Shown here in pieces: positions 1 to 8,756 of a stretch of 64,000 bases of DNA. This stretch comes from Pseudomonas fluorescens. Its GTDB lineage: Bacteria; Pseudomonadota; Gammaproteobacteria; Pseudomonadales; Pseudomonadaceae. Under the pieces are notes generated by a model, which had not been told where the DNA came from, ran no database searches, and saw nothing but the letters and a program-made list of their open reading frames with translations. The position numbers were made by a program, and so were the translations under genes. Location of the stretch: contig NZ_CABVHU010000001.1 in NCBI RefSeq assembly GCF_902497855.1, positions 690,595 to 754,594 on the forward strand, in the 5' to 3' direction. The stretch's first letter is position 1. Every line of letters begins with the position of its first letter.

Positions 1-81
1 ATCGTAGTGAAACAACTCGACGGTAGTATCGAGGTGGTTCGCGAATTTGGTTACAACGACTACATGTCCAGCCTTTCGTAA
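1..81 (+). CDS. C-terminal fragment of an upstream gene
   Basis: The window opens inside an open frame that reads 26 residues and stops with TAA at 79-81. The tail ends in YNDYMSSLS. The next gene starts 26 bp downstream behind its own Shine-Dalgarno sequence, so the two probably form one operon. In pseudomonads a PLP-dependent decarboxylase of polyamine or lysine metabolism often precedes the carboxynorspermidine synthase-like gene, so that is a guess from context. The fragment itself is too short to identify. Confidence 0.5.
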   Translation: MVVKQLDGSIEVVREFGYNDYMSSLS

Positions 82-107
82 GCTGGCGCAGAGGAGAGTT
101 AGATAAA

Positions 108-1346
108 TTGAAGAAGAACGTACTTATCATTGGTGCAGGAGGTGTCGCCAAGGTGGTGGCCCACAAGTGCGCGCAGCACAACGATGAACTCGGTCGTATT
201 GCTATCGCGTCGCGCAACATCTCCAAATGCCAGGCCATCATCGACAGCGTCAAGGCCAAGGGCAGCCTCAAAGTGCCCGCTGAAATCACGGCCTTTGCGC
301 TGGACGCCATGGATGTCGAGGCAACCAAGGCGCTGATCCGCGAGACCGGCTCGCAGATCGTCATCAACGTCGGCTCCAGCTTCCTCAACATGTCGGTGCT
401 GCGTGCCTGCATCGATACCGGCGTGGCCTACCTGGACACCGCCATCCACGAAGAACCGGGCAAAATCTGCGAGACGCCGCCCTGGTACGGCAACTACGAG
501 TGGAACCACCTCGAGGAATGCAAAGCGAAGAACATCACCGCCATTCTCGGCGTGGGCTTCGACCCGGGTGTGGTCAATGCCTATGCGGCCCTGGCCCAAC
601 AACAGTATTTCGACCGCATTGATTCGATCGACATTCTCGACGTCAATGCCGGTTCCCATGGCAAGTATTTCGCCACCAATTTCGACCCGGAAATCAACTT
701 CCGTGAGTTCACCGGACAGGTGTGGAGCTGGCAGGACAGCCAGTGGACCAGCAACACCATGTTCGAAGTCAAGCGCACCGACGACCTGCCGGTGGTTGGA
801 GAGCAGAACCTGTACCTGACCGGTCACGACGAGGTGCACTCGCTGTCGAAGAACCTCGACGTGCCCAACGTGCGTTTCTGGATGAGCTTCGGCGAGCACT
901 ACATCAATGTGTTCACCGTTCTGCGCAACCTCGGCCTGTTGTCCGAGCAACCGGTCACGACCGCCGAAGGCCTGGAAGTGGTGCCGCTGAAAGTGGTCAA
1001 GGCCGTGCTGCCTGACCCGAGCTCGCTGGCGCCGGGCTATACCGGCAAGACCTGCATCGGCGATCTGGTCAAGGGCACCAAGGATGGCCAGCCGCGCGAG
1101 GTGTTCATCTACAACGTGGCCGATCATGAAGAGGCCTACGCCGAAACCGACAGCCAGGGCATTTCCTATACCGCTGGCGTGCCACCCGTGGCAGCAGCCC
1201 TGCTGGTCGCCCGCGGCGAGTGGGACGTGCAGCGCATGGCCAACGTCGAAGAGCTGCCGGCCGAGCCGTTCCTCAAGGCGCTGGACGTGATGGGCCTGCC
1301 GACCCGCATCAAGGACGAGCATGGCGATCGTCCCCTGGAGCTGTAA
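108..1346 (+). CDS. Saccharopine dehydrogenase-family protein, probable carboxynorspermidine synthase
   Basis: The 412-residue protein has an N-terminal Rossmann fold with the nucleotide motif LIIGAGGVAKVV at about residues 6-17 and a saccharopine dehydrogenase C-terminal region. Family members reductively condense aspartate semialdehyde with a diamine using NADPH, in the alternative (nor)spermidine route. Features typical of the family are the GVGFDPGVVNAY stretch and the conserved acidic and aromatic segment around WYGNYEW. The start is a TTG at 108 preceded by a strong GAGGAGAG at 91-98; no ATG gives a full-length Rossmann motif. It probably shares an operon with the preceding gene. The family assignment is firm, but the exact diamine substrate is inferred from homologues. 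Confidence 0.85.
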   Translation: MKKNVLIIGAGGVAKVVAHKCAQHNDELGRIAIASRNISKCQAIIDSVKAKGSLKVPAEITAFALDAMDVEATKALIRETGSQIVINVGSSFLNMSVLRACIDTGVAYLDTAIHEEPGKICETPPWYGNYEWNHLEECKAKNITAILGVGFDPGVVNAYAALAQQQYFDRIDSIDILDVNAGSHGKYFATNFDPEINFREFTGQVWSWQDSQWTSNTMFEVKRTDDLPVVGEQNLYLTGHDEVHSLSKNLDVPNVRFWMSFGEHYINVFTVLRNLGLLSEQPVTTAEGLEVVPLKVVKAVLPDPSSLAPGYTGKTCIGDLVKGTKDGQPREVFIYNVADHEEAYAETDSQGISYTAGVPPVAAALLVARGEWDVQRMANVEELPAEPFLKALDVMGLPTRIKDEHGDRPLEL

Positions 1347-1707
1347 CGCCTGACACTCCCCCCGATACAAGGTGCGCCAGGGCAGGTGCACCTTGCTGTT
1401 TCGTTCAACTCCCCCCTGCAAGAACTTCTGTTTTGCTGAGCCTCTGCCACCCTCCCGGATCTACTCGTGGCACGGGTTGACCTTGCGCGATATAGATATC
1501 GCCGGGTCGCTGGAAGTTTGTATTTACAGGGCATGCCGCCGACGACTGGCGGGATTTCCAAGCATCGGCAGCTGTTCAATACCGCCTGTCGCGACTCAAA
1601 AATCTTTTTAAAATTTTCAATCGGGCAAGTGCTTCAGATGACTGTGGGCGGCGCATTCGGTCGATACCGGGTGAGTAGCGACGCCTTTAGACCTGAGGAG
1701 ATTTGTC
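1347..1707. other. Intergenic region before the manganese catalase
   Basis: This 361-bp gap holds a possible terminator at 1368-1395 and a short interrupted inverted repeat at 1487-1502 (GCGATAT-AG-ATATCGC). An AT-rich patch around 1600-1622 precedes the catalase Shine-Dalgarno sequence. No convincing additional gene was seen. The catalase promoter must lie here but could not be pinpointed. Confidence 0.5.
1368..1395 (+). terminator. Possible terminator after the dehydrogenase
   Basis: An 8-bp perfect stem CAAGGTGC / GCACCTTG has a 12-base loop and is followed by CTGTTTCGTTC, which is a weak U-tract. It sits 21 bp after the stop codon. The long loop and poor T run make it uncertain. Confidence 0.4.
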
Positions 1708-2592
1708 ATGTTTCTACATAACAAACGACTGCAATACACCGTGCGCGTCGCCCAACCCAACCCTGGATTGGCCAACCTGCTGCTCGAGCAATTCGGCGGG
1801 GCACAAGGCGAGCTGGCAGCGGCGTCCAGATATTTCACCCAGGCGCTGGCCGAAGACGATCCGGGAAGAAAGGATCTGCTGATGGACATTGCCACCGAAG
1901 AACTCAGCCACCTCGAGATCGTCGGGTCGATCATCGTGATGCTCAACAAGGGCGCCAAAGGCCAGATGGCCGAAGGCGTGGAAGAGGAGGGCGAGCTGTA
2001 TCGCGCAATCAACGGAGCCGGTAACGACTCGCACATCACCAGCCTGTTGTACGGCGCCGGTGCGCCCCTCACCAACTCCGCCGGCGTGCCGTGGTCGGCC
2101 GCCTATGTCGACACCATCGGCGAGCCCACGGCAGACATGCGCTCGAACATCGCTGCCGAGGCGCGGGCGAAAATCGTCTACGAGCGCTTGATGAATGTCA
2201 CCGATGATCCCGGCGTGAAGGAAGCCCTGGGGTTTCTCATGACGCGCGAGATCGCCCACCAGCTGTCCTTTGAAAAAGCCCTGCACTCGATCCAGCCGAA
2301 CTTCCCGCAGGGCAAACTGCCCGGCATGCCGGAGTTCACCAACGTCTACTTCAACATGTCCCAGGGTGAGGAGAGCACGCGCGGCCCGTGGAACCAGGGT
2401 GAGGATTGGGAGTACGTGGAAGAACCGATGCCAGCGGTGGATGGCGGCGATGGCACCGCCAGTGTTGAGTTGAGTGCCGAGGACGATGCGCTGCTGATGG
2501 ACATGAAAGCGCGCACGATGTCTGACCCCGACAGCGATCCGCTGACGGGCGCTGACCTGGGCGCCGGTGTCCAGTTAAAGCAGGAAGCATGA
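1708..2592 (+). CDS. Manganese (non-heme) catalase
   Basis: This 294-residue protein is a ferritin-like dimanganese catalase that disproportionates hydrogen peroxide in the cytoplasm. The four-helix ligand residues of the family are visible: Glu35 in GAQGELAAAS, and Glu65 and His68 in ATEELSHLE. A second set follows near AEARAKIVYE and TREIAHQLSFE. Length and the acidic C-terminal tail match the family. The start ATG at 1708 has a good TGAGGAG 8 bp upstream. It is followed by a terminator at 2600-2626, so it is probably monocistronic. Such catalases in pseudomonads are often stationary-phase controlled, but no sigma-S promoter was proven here. Confidence 0.92.
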   Translation: MFLHNKRLQYTVRVAQPNPGLANLLLEQFGGAQGELAAASRYFTQALAEDDPGRKDLLMDIATEELSHLEIVGSIIVMLNKGAKGQMAEGVEEEGELYRAINGAGNDSHITSLLYGAGAPLTNSAGVPWSAAYVDTIGEPTADMRSNIAAEARAKIVYERLMNVTDDPGVKEALGFLMTREIAHQLSFEKALHSIQPNFPQGKLPGMPEFTNVYFNMSQGEESTRGPWNQGEDWEYVEEPMPAVDGGDGTASVELSAEDDALLMDMKARTMSDPDSDPLTGADLGAGVQLKQEA

Positions 2593-2599
2593 CGATGTT

Positions 2600-2626
2600 C
2601 ACCGCACGCTGTTGAGGCGTGCGGTG
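2600..2626 (+). terminator. Rho-independent-like terminator after Mn catalase
   Basis: A perfect 10-bp GC-rich stem CACCGCACGC / GCGTGCGGTG with a 7-base loop is followed by ACTTTCTG. It begins 7 bp after the catalase stop codon. Confidence 0.7.
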
Positions 2627-2662
2627 ACTTTCTGTGACTAAGATGACTACGGGGTGAATGAC

Positions 2663-2824
2663 ATGGCTTCGAATTTCAATAGAGGATCCGGGAACAACTC
2701 CCTGGACCTATCCGGTTTGTTCAGCGCCACGGCGAAGGCGTTCGAACGGGACGCACAGCGCATATCAAGGCAGTTGCTGCCGATGACTTCAGGGGCAGGC
2801 CGCAAGCGGGCGAACAGTCGATAG
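2663..2824 (+). CDS. Small 53-residue ORF upstream of ZIP transporter
   Basis: An ATG at 2663 opens a 53-codon frame ending in TAG at 2822-2824. It is preceded by GGGGTG at a suitable distance. Its stop lies 8 bp before the ZIP transporter ATG, whose Shine-Dalgarno AGGAGG overlaps the stop codon, an arrangement suited to translational coupling. The product is hydrophilic and basic at its C-terminus (GRKRANSR), with no membrane segment or cysteine/histidine motif. I do not recognise a family. Position and spacing support a real gene or a leader peptide, but coding conservation has not been tested. Confidence 0.5.
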   Translation: MASNFNRGSGNNSLDLSGLFSATAKAFERDAQRISRQLLPMTSGAGRKRANSR

Positions 2825-2832
2825 GAGGTTGT

Positions 2833-3762
2833 ATGGCAGATCCAGTGTCGTCTGGTCCAAGTGCATCACGCTCATGGCTTGAACTGGCTCGCAGCAGCGG
2901 TTGGCAGGGCGCGTGCTTCTGGTTGACCCTGACCATCGTCACTTTCCTGTTGCTGTTCAGCGGCTACAGCGCGCTGATCGGGGCAGACCCGAACGTACTG
3001 CATTACGCGATGCTGGGAGGTACTGCCGGTTTCGCAGCGACAGCCCTGGGCGCCGTGATGGCCCTGGTGCTGCGTGAAGTGGCGGTACGCACCCAGGACA
3101 TGATGCTCGGCTTTGCCGCCGGGATGATGCTGGCCGCCAGTTCCTTTTCGCTGATCCTGCCCGGCATCGACGCGGCGCAGTCCATCACGGGCAACCAGAT
3201 GGCGGCTGCCGCCGTCGTGGTGTTCGGGATGGGCTTGGGTGCCGCGCTGATGGTCGGGCTGGATCGCTTCGTGCCCCATGAACACCAGAAAAGCGGAAGG
3301 CGAGGGCCCGAAGTGCAACGGATCAACCGGGTCTGGCTGTTCGTCCTCGCCATCACCCTGCACAACCTGCCCGAAGGCATGGCCATCGGCGTCAGCTTCG
3401 CCGACGGTGACATGACTGTGGGGCTGCCACTGACCACCGCAATCGCACTGCAGGACATCCCTGAAGGCCTTGCCATCGCCCTGGCGTTGCGGGTAACCGG
3501 CATCTCGGCACTGCGTGCGGCTATGGTGGCGATCGGTTCCGGCCTGATGGAACCCCTGGGCGCGGTGATCGGCCTCGGGGTGTCTTCCGGGTTTGCCTTG
3601 GGGTATCCGATCGCCCTGGGGCTCGCGGCGGGTGCGATGATCTTCGTGGTCTCCCATGAAGTGATTCCCGAAACGCACCGCAACGGGCATGAAACGCCTG
3701 CCACGTTGGGGCTGATGTTGGGGTTTGGGGTGATGATGTTTCTGGATACGGCGTTGGGTTAG
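2833..3762 (+). CDS. ZIP-family divalent metal transporter (GufA/ZupT type)
   Basis: This 309-residue inner-membrane protein has about eight hydrophobic segments. The two signature helices of the ZIP permease are present: HNLPEGMAIGVSFADGD near residue 175 and QDIPEGLAIALAL near residue 209, which form the binuclear metal site. The family imports zinc and sometimes iron or manganese. A cytoplasmic loop with charged residues (HEHQKSGRRG) separates helices 3 and 4. The start ATG at 2833 follows AGGAGG at 2823-2828. It is probably cotranscribed with the 53-residue ORF. A large nested REP block follows the gene. Confidence 0.88.
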   Translation: MADPVSSGPSASRSWLELARSSGWQGACFWLTLTIVTFLLLFSGYSALIGADPNVLHYAMLGGTAGFAATALGAVMALVLREVAVRTQDMMLGFAAGMMLAASSFSLILPGIDAAQSITGNQMAAAAVVVFGMGLGAALMVGLDRFVPHEHQKSGRRGPEVQRINRVWLFVLAITLHNLPEGMAIGVSFADGDMTVGLPLTTAIALQDIPEGLAIALALRVTGISALRAAMVAIGSGLMEPLGAVIGLGVSSGFALGYPIALGLAAGAMIFVVSHEVIPETHRNGHETPATLGLMLGFGVMMFLDTALG

Positions 3763-3848
3763 CGGCTCGGACAGCTATACGCGGATGTAGCCCGGCCAGT
3801 CGTAATGCAGACTCAGTCAGCTAAGAGATAGAACGAGTGATGAATACC

Positions 3849-4143
3849 TGTGGCGAGGGAGTTTGCTCCCGCTGGACCGCGAAGCGGTCCCAAAAAAGGT
3901 TCTTTACGCAATCGCGGGAATCACAGATAACGCAATACCTGTAGGAGCCGGCTTGCTGGCGATGGACTCAGGTGCGCCGCGTTTAACCAGATCGCACGCG
4001 TTATCGTTAACGATTATCGCCAGCAAGCCGGCTCCTACAAGGGACCGTGCCCAAGCTGGAAAATGAAGTGGCCTCCAAAAGAGTGAACGCCCGCCAAAAA
4101 AGGACTGCTGCGCAGCCCAGCGGGAGCAAGCTCCCTCGCCACA
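3849..4143. repeat. Nested REP/REPIN block
   Basis: Two inverted REP pairs are nested. The outer arms start TGTGGCGAGGGAG at 3849 and end CTCCCTCGCCACA at 4143. The inner arms start GTAGGAGCCGGCTTG near 3942 and end CAAGCCGGCTCCTAC near 4037. The inner spacer contains GCGTTTAACCAG and ACGCGTTATCGTTAACGA. The block fills most of the 383-bp gap between two converging genes; no ORF in it looks real. Confidence 0.85.
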
Positions 4144-4145
4144 GG

Positions 4146-5081
4146 CTACTGATCGCCTTGGGGCTGGCAATCGGCGCGATGATTTTCGTGGGCTCCCCCA
4201 TGGCTCATCCCCAACAATGGCAACCCCAAAAGCGTCAGTCCCACGCCCACCAATGCACTGCTGGCCAACGGATCGCCGAACTGCAGCCATGCCCAGGTCA
4301 TGGTCACCGGCGGGGTCAGGAACAGTGCGCCACTGATGCGCTGGATGCTGAACCGCTGCAGGCACAGCCAGTAAAAACCGTAGCCACCCAGCGTCGCAAA
4401 GACCACCAGCCACACCACGCCCACTGCAAAGCCTGTACTCACCGGCGGCGTTATTTCACCTTCAAGGCCCGCCAGCACGGCAAACACCGGGATCACCGCA
4501 CAGACCTGAATGAACAGCGCAGTCAGGGCGGACATCGACGCCCCGGGCAGTGCTTTCTGATACAGCGTAGCCGCCGCCAGGGACAGGACTGCCAGCAGTG
4601 GCAAGCTATACACCCACAGATCAGTGGCGTCCCATTCGACACTGGCAGCGCTGGCCACCAGCATGCCGCTCAGGCACAGCGCCAAGCCCAGCCACTGCCA
4701 ACCGCGGGTGCGCTGCCCGGGCACGCTACCGGCCAACACCACAATCGTCAGTGGCAACAGATTGGCGATCAGTGACGCCGTGCCTGGCGCTACACCCAGC
4801 TGAATGGCGGCGGCGATCGGTCCGATATAGCCACCGATGGCGAACAGCCCCAGCAGCCCTTGATGCACCAGGTCGCGGCCGCGCAAGGCACGCAAACCGG
4901 TCCAGGCGAAGGGCAGCAACACAACGGCCGCCAGGATGAAGCGCCATAGCGTGGCCAGGTAGACGCTGCCCTGATCGGCCACATACCGGTAGCCAATGAA
5001 ACCGGAGCTCCAGCTGACGACCATGGCCAACAGCAACAAGCCGCTGGCCATCAGCGATAAGCGGGTGTGGATGACGTTCAT
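4146..5081 (-). CDS. DMT/EamA-family transporter
   Basis: This 311-residue integral membrane protein has ten predicted hydrophobic segments arranged as two EamA repeats, the fold of drug/metabolite exporters. The first repeat has the family-typical WSSGFIGYRYV and WRFILAAVVLLP. The substrate cannot be read from sequence. The chosen start (MNVIHTR) at 5081 has AGGTG about 8 bp upstream; a longer frame to 5141 has no ribosome site. It is divergent from a LysR gene at 5163, which may regulate it. The stop codon abuts the REP block. Confidence 0.85.
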   Translation of the reverse strand: MNVIHTRLSLMASGLLLLAMVVSWSSGFIGYRYVADQGSVYLATLWRFILAAVVLLPFAWTGLRALRGRDLVHQGLLGLFAIGGYIGPIAAAIQLGVAPGTASLIANLLPLTIVVLAGSVPGQRTRGWQWLGLALCLSGMLVASAASVEWDATDLWVYSLPLLAVLSLAAATLYQKALPGASMSALTALFIQVCAVIPVFAVLAGLEGEITPPVSTGFAVGVVWLVVFATLGGYGFYWLCLQRFSIQRISGALFLTPPVTMTWAWLQFGDPLASSALVGVGLTLLGLPLLGMSHGGAHENHRADCQPQGDQ

Positions 5082-5162
5082 CGAATGGCACCTGACAGTG
5101 GGCTGGTTTCGATGGTATGAATGAAGCGGTGATGCAATCAAACGATACGATCAGCACCATTG

Positions 5163-6050
5163 ATGCAGGATTTCTCAAGCATGGCCGAGACTATCGATAT
5201 TGAACTGCTGCGCACCTTCCATGCCATCGTGCGCTTTGGGCAATTCCTGGCGGCCTCGAGTTTTTTGAATAAAAGCCCGTCGGCGGTCAGTCTGCATGTG
5301 CGACGCCTGGAAGCCCTGGCCGGGGGACGCTTGCTGGAGCGTGACAACCAGACTGTCAACCTGACTCCGCTGGGCCGTCGTTTCGCCCTGCAAAGCGCCG
5401 AGCTCCTGCTGCTGCACGACCGGATGCTCGCCAGCTTCAGCCCGCCGGTGGCCAGTGGCCGGGTCAGGCTGGGCATTTCCGAGGAGTACGCAGGTGCTGT
5501 ACTGGGTTGTACGCTGCCGCACCTGAGCGCGGATTTTCCTTACATTGAACTGGAGGTCGAAACCGGTTCCAGCGGGCGCTTGAACACCCGCCTGCAGCGC
5601 GGGCAACTGGATCTGGCGCTGCTGGTGGAGCCGGTTGAGGTGACTGCGCCCGATGCGCGCTGCATCAAGACCCTGGGCATCACCCAACCCGTCTGGGTCG
5701 CCGCCCACGACTACCGGCTGGACCTCGCCAGGCCGATACCCCTTGCTTTGCACGGCAAGGGCTGCCCGTATCGAAGTGTGGCAGTCGACGCGCTTACCCG
5801 ACTGGGCCGGCGCTGGCGGGTGGTCATCATGAGCGCCGGGGTTACCGCACTGGAAACCGCCATCGAGGCCGGACTGGCCGTCGGCATCGTCGACCGCGCT
5901 CAAGTGCGGCCGGGCATGCGCGTTTTGACAACGGCAGACGGGTTGCCAGAACTGCCGGTGCATGAACTGCGACTGATGCTTGCCCCGGGGACATTGAGTG
6001 AAGCGGGGGAGGTGCTGGTGGGGTTGATCGGGCACGGCTTCCAGCTCTGA
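5163..6050 (+). CDS. LysR-family transcriptional regulator
   Basis: This 295-residue protein has an N-terminal winged helix-turn-helix (IDIELLRTFHAIVRFG through SPSAVSLHVRRLEAL, residues 12-60). A type 2 periplasmic-binding-like effector domain follows from about residue 95. The gene is divergently arranged with the DMT exporter 81 bp away, the usual layout for a LysR regulator and its target. Three in-frame starts compete: TTG 5160, ATG 5163 and ATG 5181. The last leaves the HTH intact and could be the true one. Confidence 0.87.
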   Translation: MQDFSSMAETIDIELLRTFHAIVRFGQFLAASSFLNKSPSAVSLHVRRLEALAGGRLLERDNQTVNLTPLGRRFALQSAELLLLHDRMLASFSPPVASGRVRLGISEEYAGAVLGCTLPHLSADFPYIELEVETGSSGRLNTRLQRGQLDLALLVEPVEVTAPDARCIKTLGITQPVWVAAHDYRLDLARPIPLALHGKGCPYRSVAVDALTRLGRRWRVVIMSAGVTALETAIEAGLAVGIVDRAQVRPGMRVLTTADGLPELPVHELRLMLAPGTLSEAGEVLVGLIGHGFQL

Positions 6051-6152
6051 CGCGCTTTTATGCGCACGCAAAAATCCAGATTCGCCATGGCATCCCTGTG
6101 GGAGCGGCGGTGCGGCGATCCGACTTGCCCGCGATGGAGGTGTGGCAGGTCA

Positions 6153-6662
6153 TCAAATGGGTATATGCGGCGTCGACAGGACCTGACGCAACCCCATGAA
6201 CGAGCGGATCTGCCGAACCCCGGGCAGGTACAGCAACTGCTCGGCATGCAGCCGGTTGAAGCTATGGCTGTCCTTGGTGCGCAGTAACATGAAGTAGTCG
6301 AACTCTCCCGTCACGACGTGGCATTCCATGCAGCCGGAGACCTTTTGCGCGGCCGCCTCGAAAGCGGCGAAGGATTCCGGTGTGGAGCGGTCCAGCACCA
6401 CGCCGATCAAGACCACCATTCCCGCATCCAGCGCTTCATTGTCCAACAACGCGACGATGCCCTTGATCAGGCCGACCTGCTTGAGTCGTTCGACGCGCCT
6501 GAGACAAGCCGGTGCACTCAGTTTTACCTTCTCTGCGAGCGCCACGTTGGAGATGGAGGCGTCTCGCTGCAGGGTCTTGAGAATGGCGCGGTCGGTTCGA
6601 TCAAGCGGCTGCGGCTGCTGAGCCGTTTCGCCAGACTTCTTGTGATTATTTGTTGCGTTCAT
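6153..6662 (-). CDS. acdR: Lrp/AsnC-family regulator of ACC deaminase
   Basis: This 169-residue protein has an N-terminal AsnC-type HTH (LDRTDRAILKTLQRDASISN, then LAEKVKLSAPACLRRVERL) and a C-terminal RAM effector-binding domain from about residue 75. It is divergent from acdS across a 197-bp AT-rich gap. In P. putida UW4 the equivalently placed Lrp-like AcdR activates acdS in response to ACC. Both the family and the position match, so I use the name. A proline- and glutamine-containing N-terminal extension precedes the HTH. Confidence 0.9.
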   Translation of the reverse strand: MNATNNHKKSGETAQQPQPLDRTDRAILKTLQRDASISNVALAEKVKLSAPACLRRVERLKQVGLIKGIVALLDNEALDAGMVVLIGVVLDRSTPESFAAFEAAAQKVSGCMECHVVTGEFDYFMLLRTKDSHSFNRLHAEQLLYLPGVRQIRSFMGLRQVLSTPHIPI

Positions 6663-6859
6663 ATTGATTACTACGCAATGGAAGTATGTTTAACGGTGTT
6701 GTTGATAAATAATGTTTCTTTAACTGTTGAAAACTTGCAACACATATTTTTTGAATTCTTCTTAATATTGAATCCATCGAAGCGCCGCTGAAAGAGCCTG
6801 GGATGCAGCTTTTGCCTTTTGGTCTGGCGCTTGGATATCCAATAACAAGGAGCACAGTC
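6663..6859. promoter_or_regulatory. acdR-acdS divergent promoter region
   Basis: This 197-bp gap is markedly more AT-rich than its surroundings. It should hold both promoters and the AcdR operator. A single TTGAT half-site of the FNR/ANR type occurs near 6701 (TTGATAAATAATG), but the second half is poor. AAGGAG at 6847-6852 is the acdS ribosome site. No boundary of an operator can be proven by eye. Confidence 0.55.
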
Positions 6860-7876
6860 ATGAACCTGAATCGTTTTAAACGTTATCCGTTGACCTTCGG
6901 TCCATCGCCCATCACCCCTCTGAAACGCCTCAGCGAACACCTGGGCGGCAAGGTCGAGCTGTATGCCAAGCGTGAAGACTGCAACAGTGGCCTGGCCTTC
7001 GGCGGGAACAAAACACGCAAGCTCGAATACCTGATTCCCGAAGCGATCGAGCAAGGCTGCGATACCCTGGTTTCCATCGGTGGCATCCAGTCGAACCAGA
7101 CTCGCCAGGTCGCCGCCGTTGCCGCTCACCTGGGCATGAAGTGTGTGCTGGTGCAGGAAAACTGGGTGAACTACTCCGACGCCGTGTATGACCGGGTAGG
7201 CAATATCGAGATGTCGCGCATCATGGGGGCGGATGTTCGACTGGACGCCGCGGGGTTCGACATCGGCATTCGACCTAGCTGGGAGAAGGCCATGAGCGAC
7301 GTCGTGGAGCGGGGCGGCAAGCCGTTCCCGATCCCTGCGGGGTGTTCCGAGCACCCTTACGGCGGCCTCGGGTTCGTCGGTTTTGCCGAGGAAGTACGGG
7401 AGCAGGAACAACAACTTGGGTTCAAGTTCGACTACATCGTGGTTTGCTCCGTGACCGGCAGTACCCAGGCCGGCATGGTGGTCGGGTTCGCCGCAGACGG
7501 CCGCTCGAAGAACGTCATCGGTATCGATGCCTCGGCCAAACCGGAGCAGACCCGGGCACAGATTCTGCGCATTGCCCGACACACCGCGGAACTGGTGGAC
7601 CTGGGTCGCGAGATCACCGAAGAAGATGTGGTGCTCGATACCCGCTTTGCCTACCCGGAATATGGTTTGCCCAACGACGGCACGCTGGAAGCGATCCGCT
7701 TGTGCGGTCGCCTGGAAGGGGTGCTGACGGACCCGGTGTATGAGGGCAAATCCATGCACGGCATGATTGAAATGGTGCGTCGCGGCGAATTTCCCGACGG
7801 TTCAAAAGTGCTTTATGCGCACCTGGGGGGCGTGCCTGCGCTGAATGCCTACAGCTTCCTGTTCCGTAACGGCTGA
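6860..7876 (+). CDS. acdS: 1-aminocyclopropane-1-carboxylate deaminase
   Basis: This is a 338-residue PLP enzyme that cleaves ACC, the ethylene precursor of plants, to 2-oxobutyrate and ammonia. Residues that separate true ACC deaminases from D-cysteine desulfhydrases are all present at standard numbering: Lys51 (PLP), Ser78, Tyr268, Tyr294, Glu295 and Leu322. Length matches the family exactly when the ATG at 6860 is used, which has AAGGAG 7 bp upstream. acdR lies divergently upstream. Downstream lie two unknown genes and a 2-oxoacid dehydrogenase E1 that could consume the 2-oxobutyrate. The trait is typical of rhizosphere pseudomonads. Confidence 0.97.
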   Translation: MNLNRFKRYPLTFGPSPITPLKRLSEHLGGKVELYAKREDCNSGLAFGGNKTRKLEYLIPEAIEQGCDTLVSIGGIQSNQTRQVAAVAAHLGMKCVLVQENWVNYSDAVYDRVGNIEMSRIMGADVRLDAAGFDIGIRPSWEKAMSDVVERGGKPFPIPAGCSEHPYGGLGFVGFAEEVREQEQQLGFKFDYIVVCSVTGSTQAGMVVGFAADGRSKNVIGIDASAKPEQTRAQILRIARHTAELVDLGREITEEDVVLDTRFAYPEYGLPNDGTLEAIRLCGRLEGVLTDPVYEGKSMHGMIEMVRRGEFPDGSKVLYAHLGGVPALNAYSFLFRNG

Positions 7877-7959
7877 GCATCAGTCGCAAGGTGAATTAAC
7901 TGTGGGGCCGGGCTGACTGACATCAGGATCGGACCGTTCAATCCGCCGGGAGTACCGCC

Positions 7960-8424
7960 ATGCATGCGATATCGCAGTCCGCAGTCTGGGTCAAGGAACC
8001 TTCGGCGGATGCCGGGGTTGTCATCGTTACCAGTGCCGCGCTGCCCAAATACATCATCGACAAGCTGCACGTGGCAATCGATGACTGGGACCAGGTGGCT
8101 TATCTGGTGGTCGAGCACTCCACCGAGTTAATGCTCGACTGGTTGCGTGTCGGGTCCAATTCTTTGGAAACGCCTCCAGGCCCCCCGTGTGATGCCACCC
8201 AATTGCTGCGTTGTGTGTCCAAAAGCTGCTTTTTACTGGATATCGAAGTGAGCCCGATCCCTGGCCTTACCTGGCTGGGATCGGTCTGCGGCCACAAGCT
8301 GCGCGTCGTCGAACTGGGAACAGTAGCGTCATCCAACGCGGCAATGGATCAACAGGTGGAAGCGATTTTATCGGTGATCCGGACCCTGGCAAAAAGCGTG
8401 CTTCATGAGCGCTGCGTCATCTAG
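7960..8424 (+). CDS. Hypothetical protein, 154 residues
   Basis: I do not recognise the family. The start ATG at 7960 has GGGAG about 7 bp upstream. The protein is soluble, with alternating hydrophobic strands (AGVVIVTSAAL, DQVAYLVVEHS, HKLRVVELGTV), four cysteines and an amphipathic C-terminal helix. It lies 83 bp after acdS and 50 bp before another unknown small gene, and its strand pattern broadly resembles that neighbour (CTRIVVIASGL). Position suggests a role in the acdS/E1 locus, but no function can be assigned. Confidence 0.6.
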   Translation: MHAISQSAVWVKEPSADAGVVIVTSAALPKYIIDKLHVAIDDWDQVAYLVVEHSTELMLDWLRVGSNSLETPPGPPCDATQLLRCVSKSCFLLDIEVSPIPGLTWLGSVCGHKLRVVELGTVASSNAAMDQQVEAILSVIRTLAKSVLHERCVI

Positions 8425-8474
8425 CGAAGTCCATGTCTGCTCAATCAACTACTCAAACAAGAAAGGCAAAGCCT

Positions 8475-8756
8475 ATGAGCCAAACTGCCGCCGGTCGTAA
8501 TAAAGTCATGAAGTGGATGCGTGAGCCTTCGAGTTGTACACGAATTGTTGTCATCGCGTCTGGACTGGATAGCGATCATATTGACTTGATCCATCAGGGC
8601 TTCAGCTGCTTTGACAATATTGCACTTATCCAGGTTGATACGTCGAATACAGGGTCCTGCGTCCTGGACGCGGTAGAACAGGTCAAAAGCCTCGCCCGAG
8701 CGAGCCATTCGCGCCACCTTGAAGTGTTACCCGACACCTGCAGGAGTTGCCCATGA
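8475..8756 (+). CDS. Hypothetical protein, 93 residues, coupled to E1
   Basis: This is an unrecognised small protein with one clear beta strand (CTRIVVIASGL) and a C-terminal SCRSCP-like tail carrying two cysteines (CRSC). Its TGA overlaps the ATG of the following E1 gene as ATGA at 8753-8756, strong evidence of translational coupling and of a real gene. The start is uncertain: ATG 8475 has AAAGG upstream, while an ATG at 8433 would add 14 residues. No family or function is proposed. Confidence 0.6.
   Translation: MSQTAAGRNKVMKWMREPSSCTRIVVIASGLDSDHIDLIHQGFSCFDNIALIQVDTSNTGSCVLDAVEQVKSLARASHSRHLEVLPDTCRSCP

Noticed and set aside
1487-1502. Inverted repeat in the Mn-catalase upstream region as an operator
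   Set aside because: Arms are only 7 bp and about 205 bp from the ATG, with no known regulator consensus; noted in the intergenic entry only.
6701-6714. ANR/FNR box upstream of acdS
   Set aside because: Only one half-site (TTGAT) is convincing; the second half AATGT does not match, so it was not called as a box.
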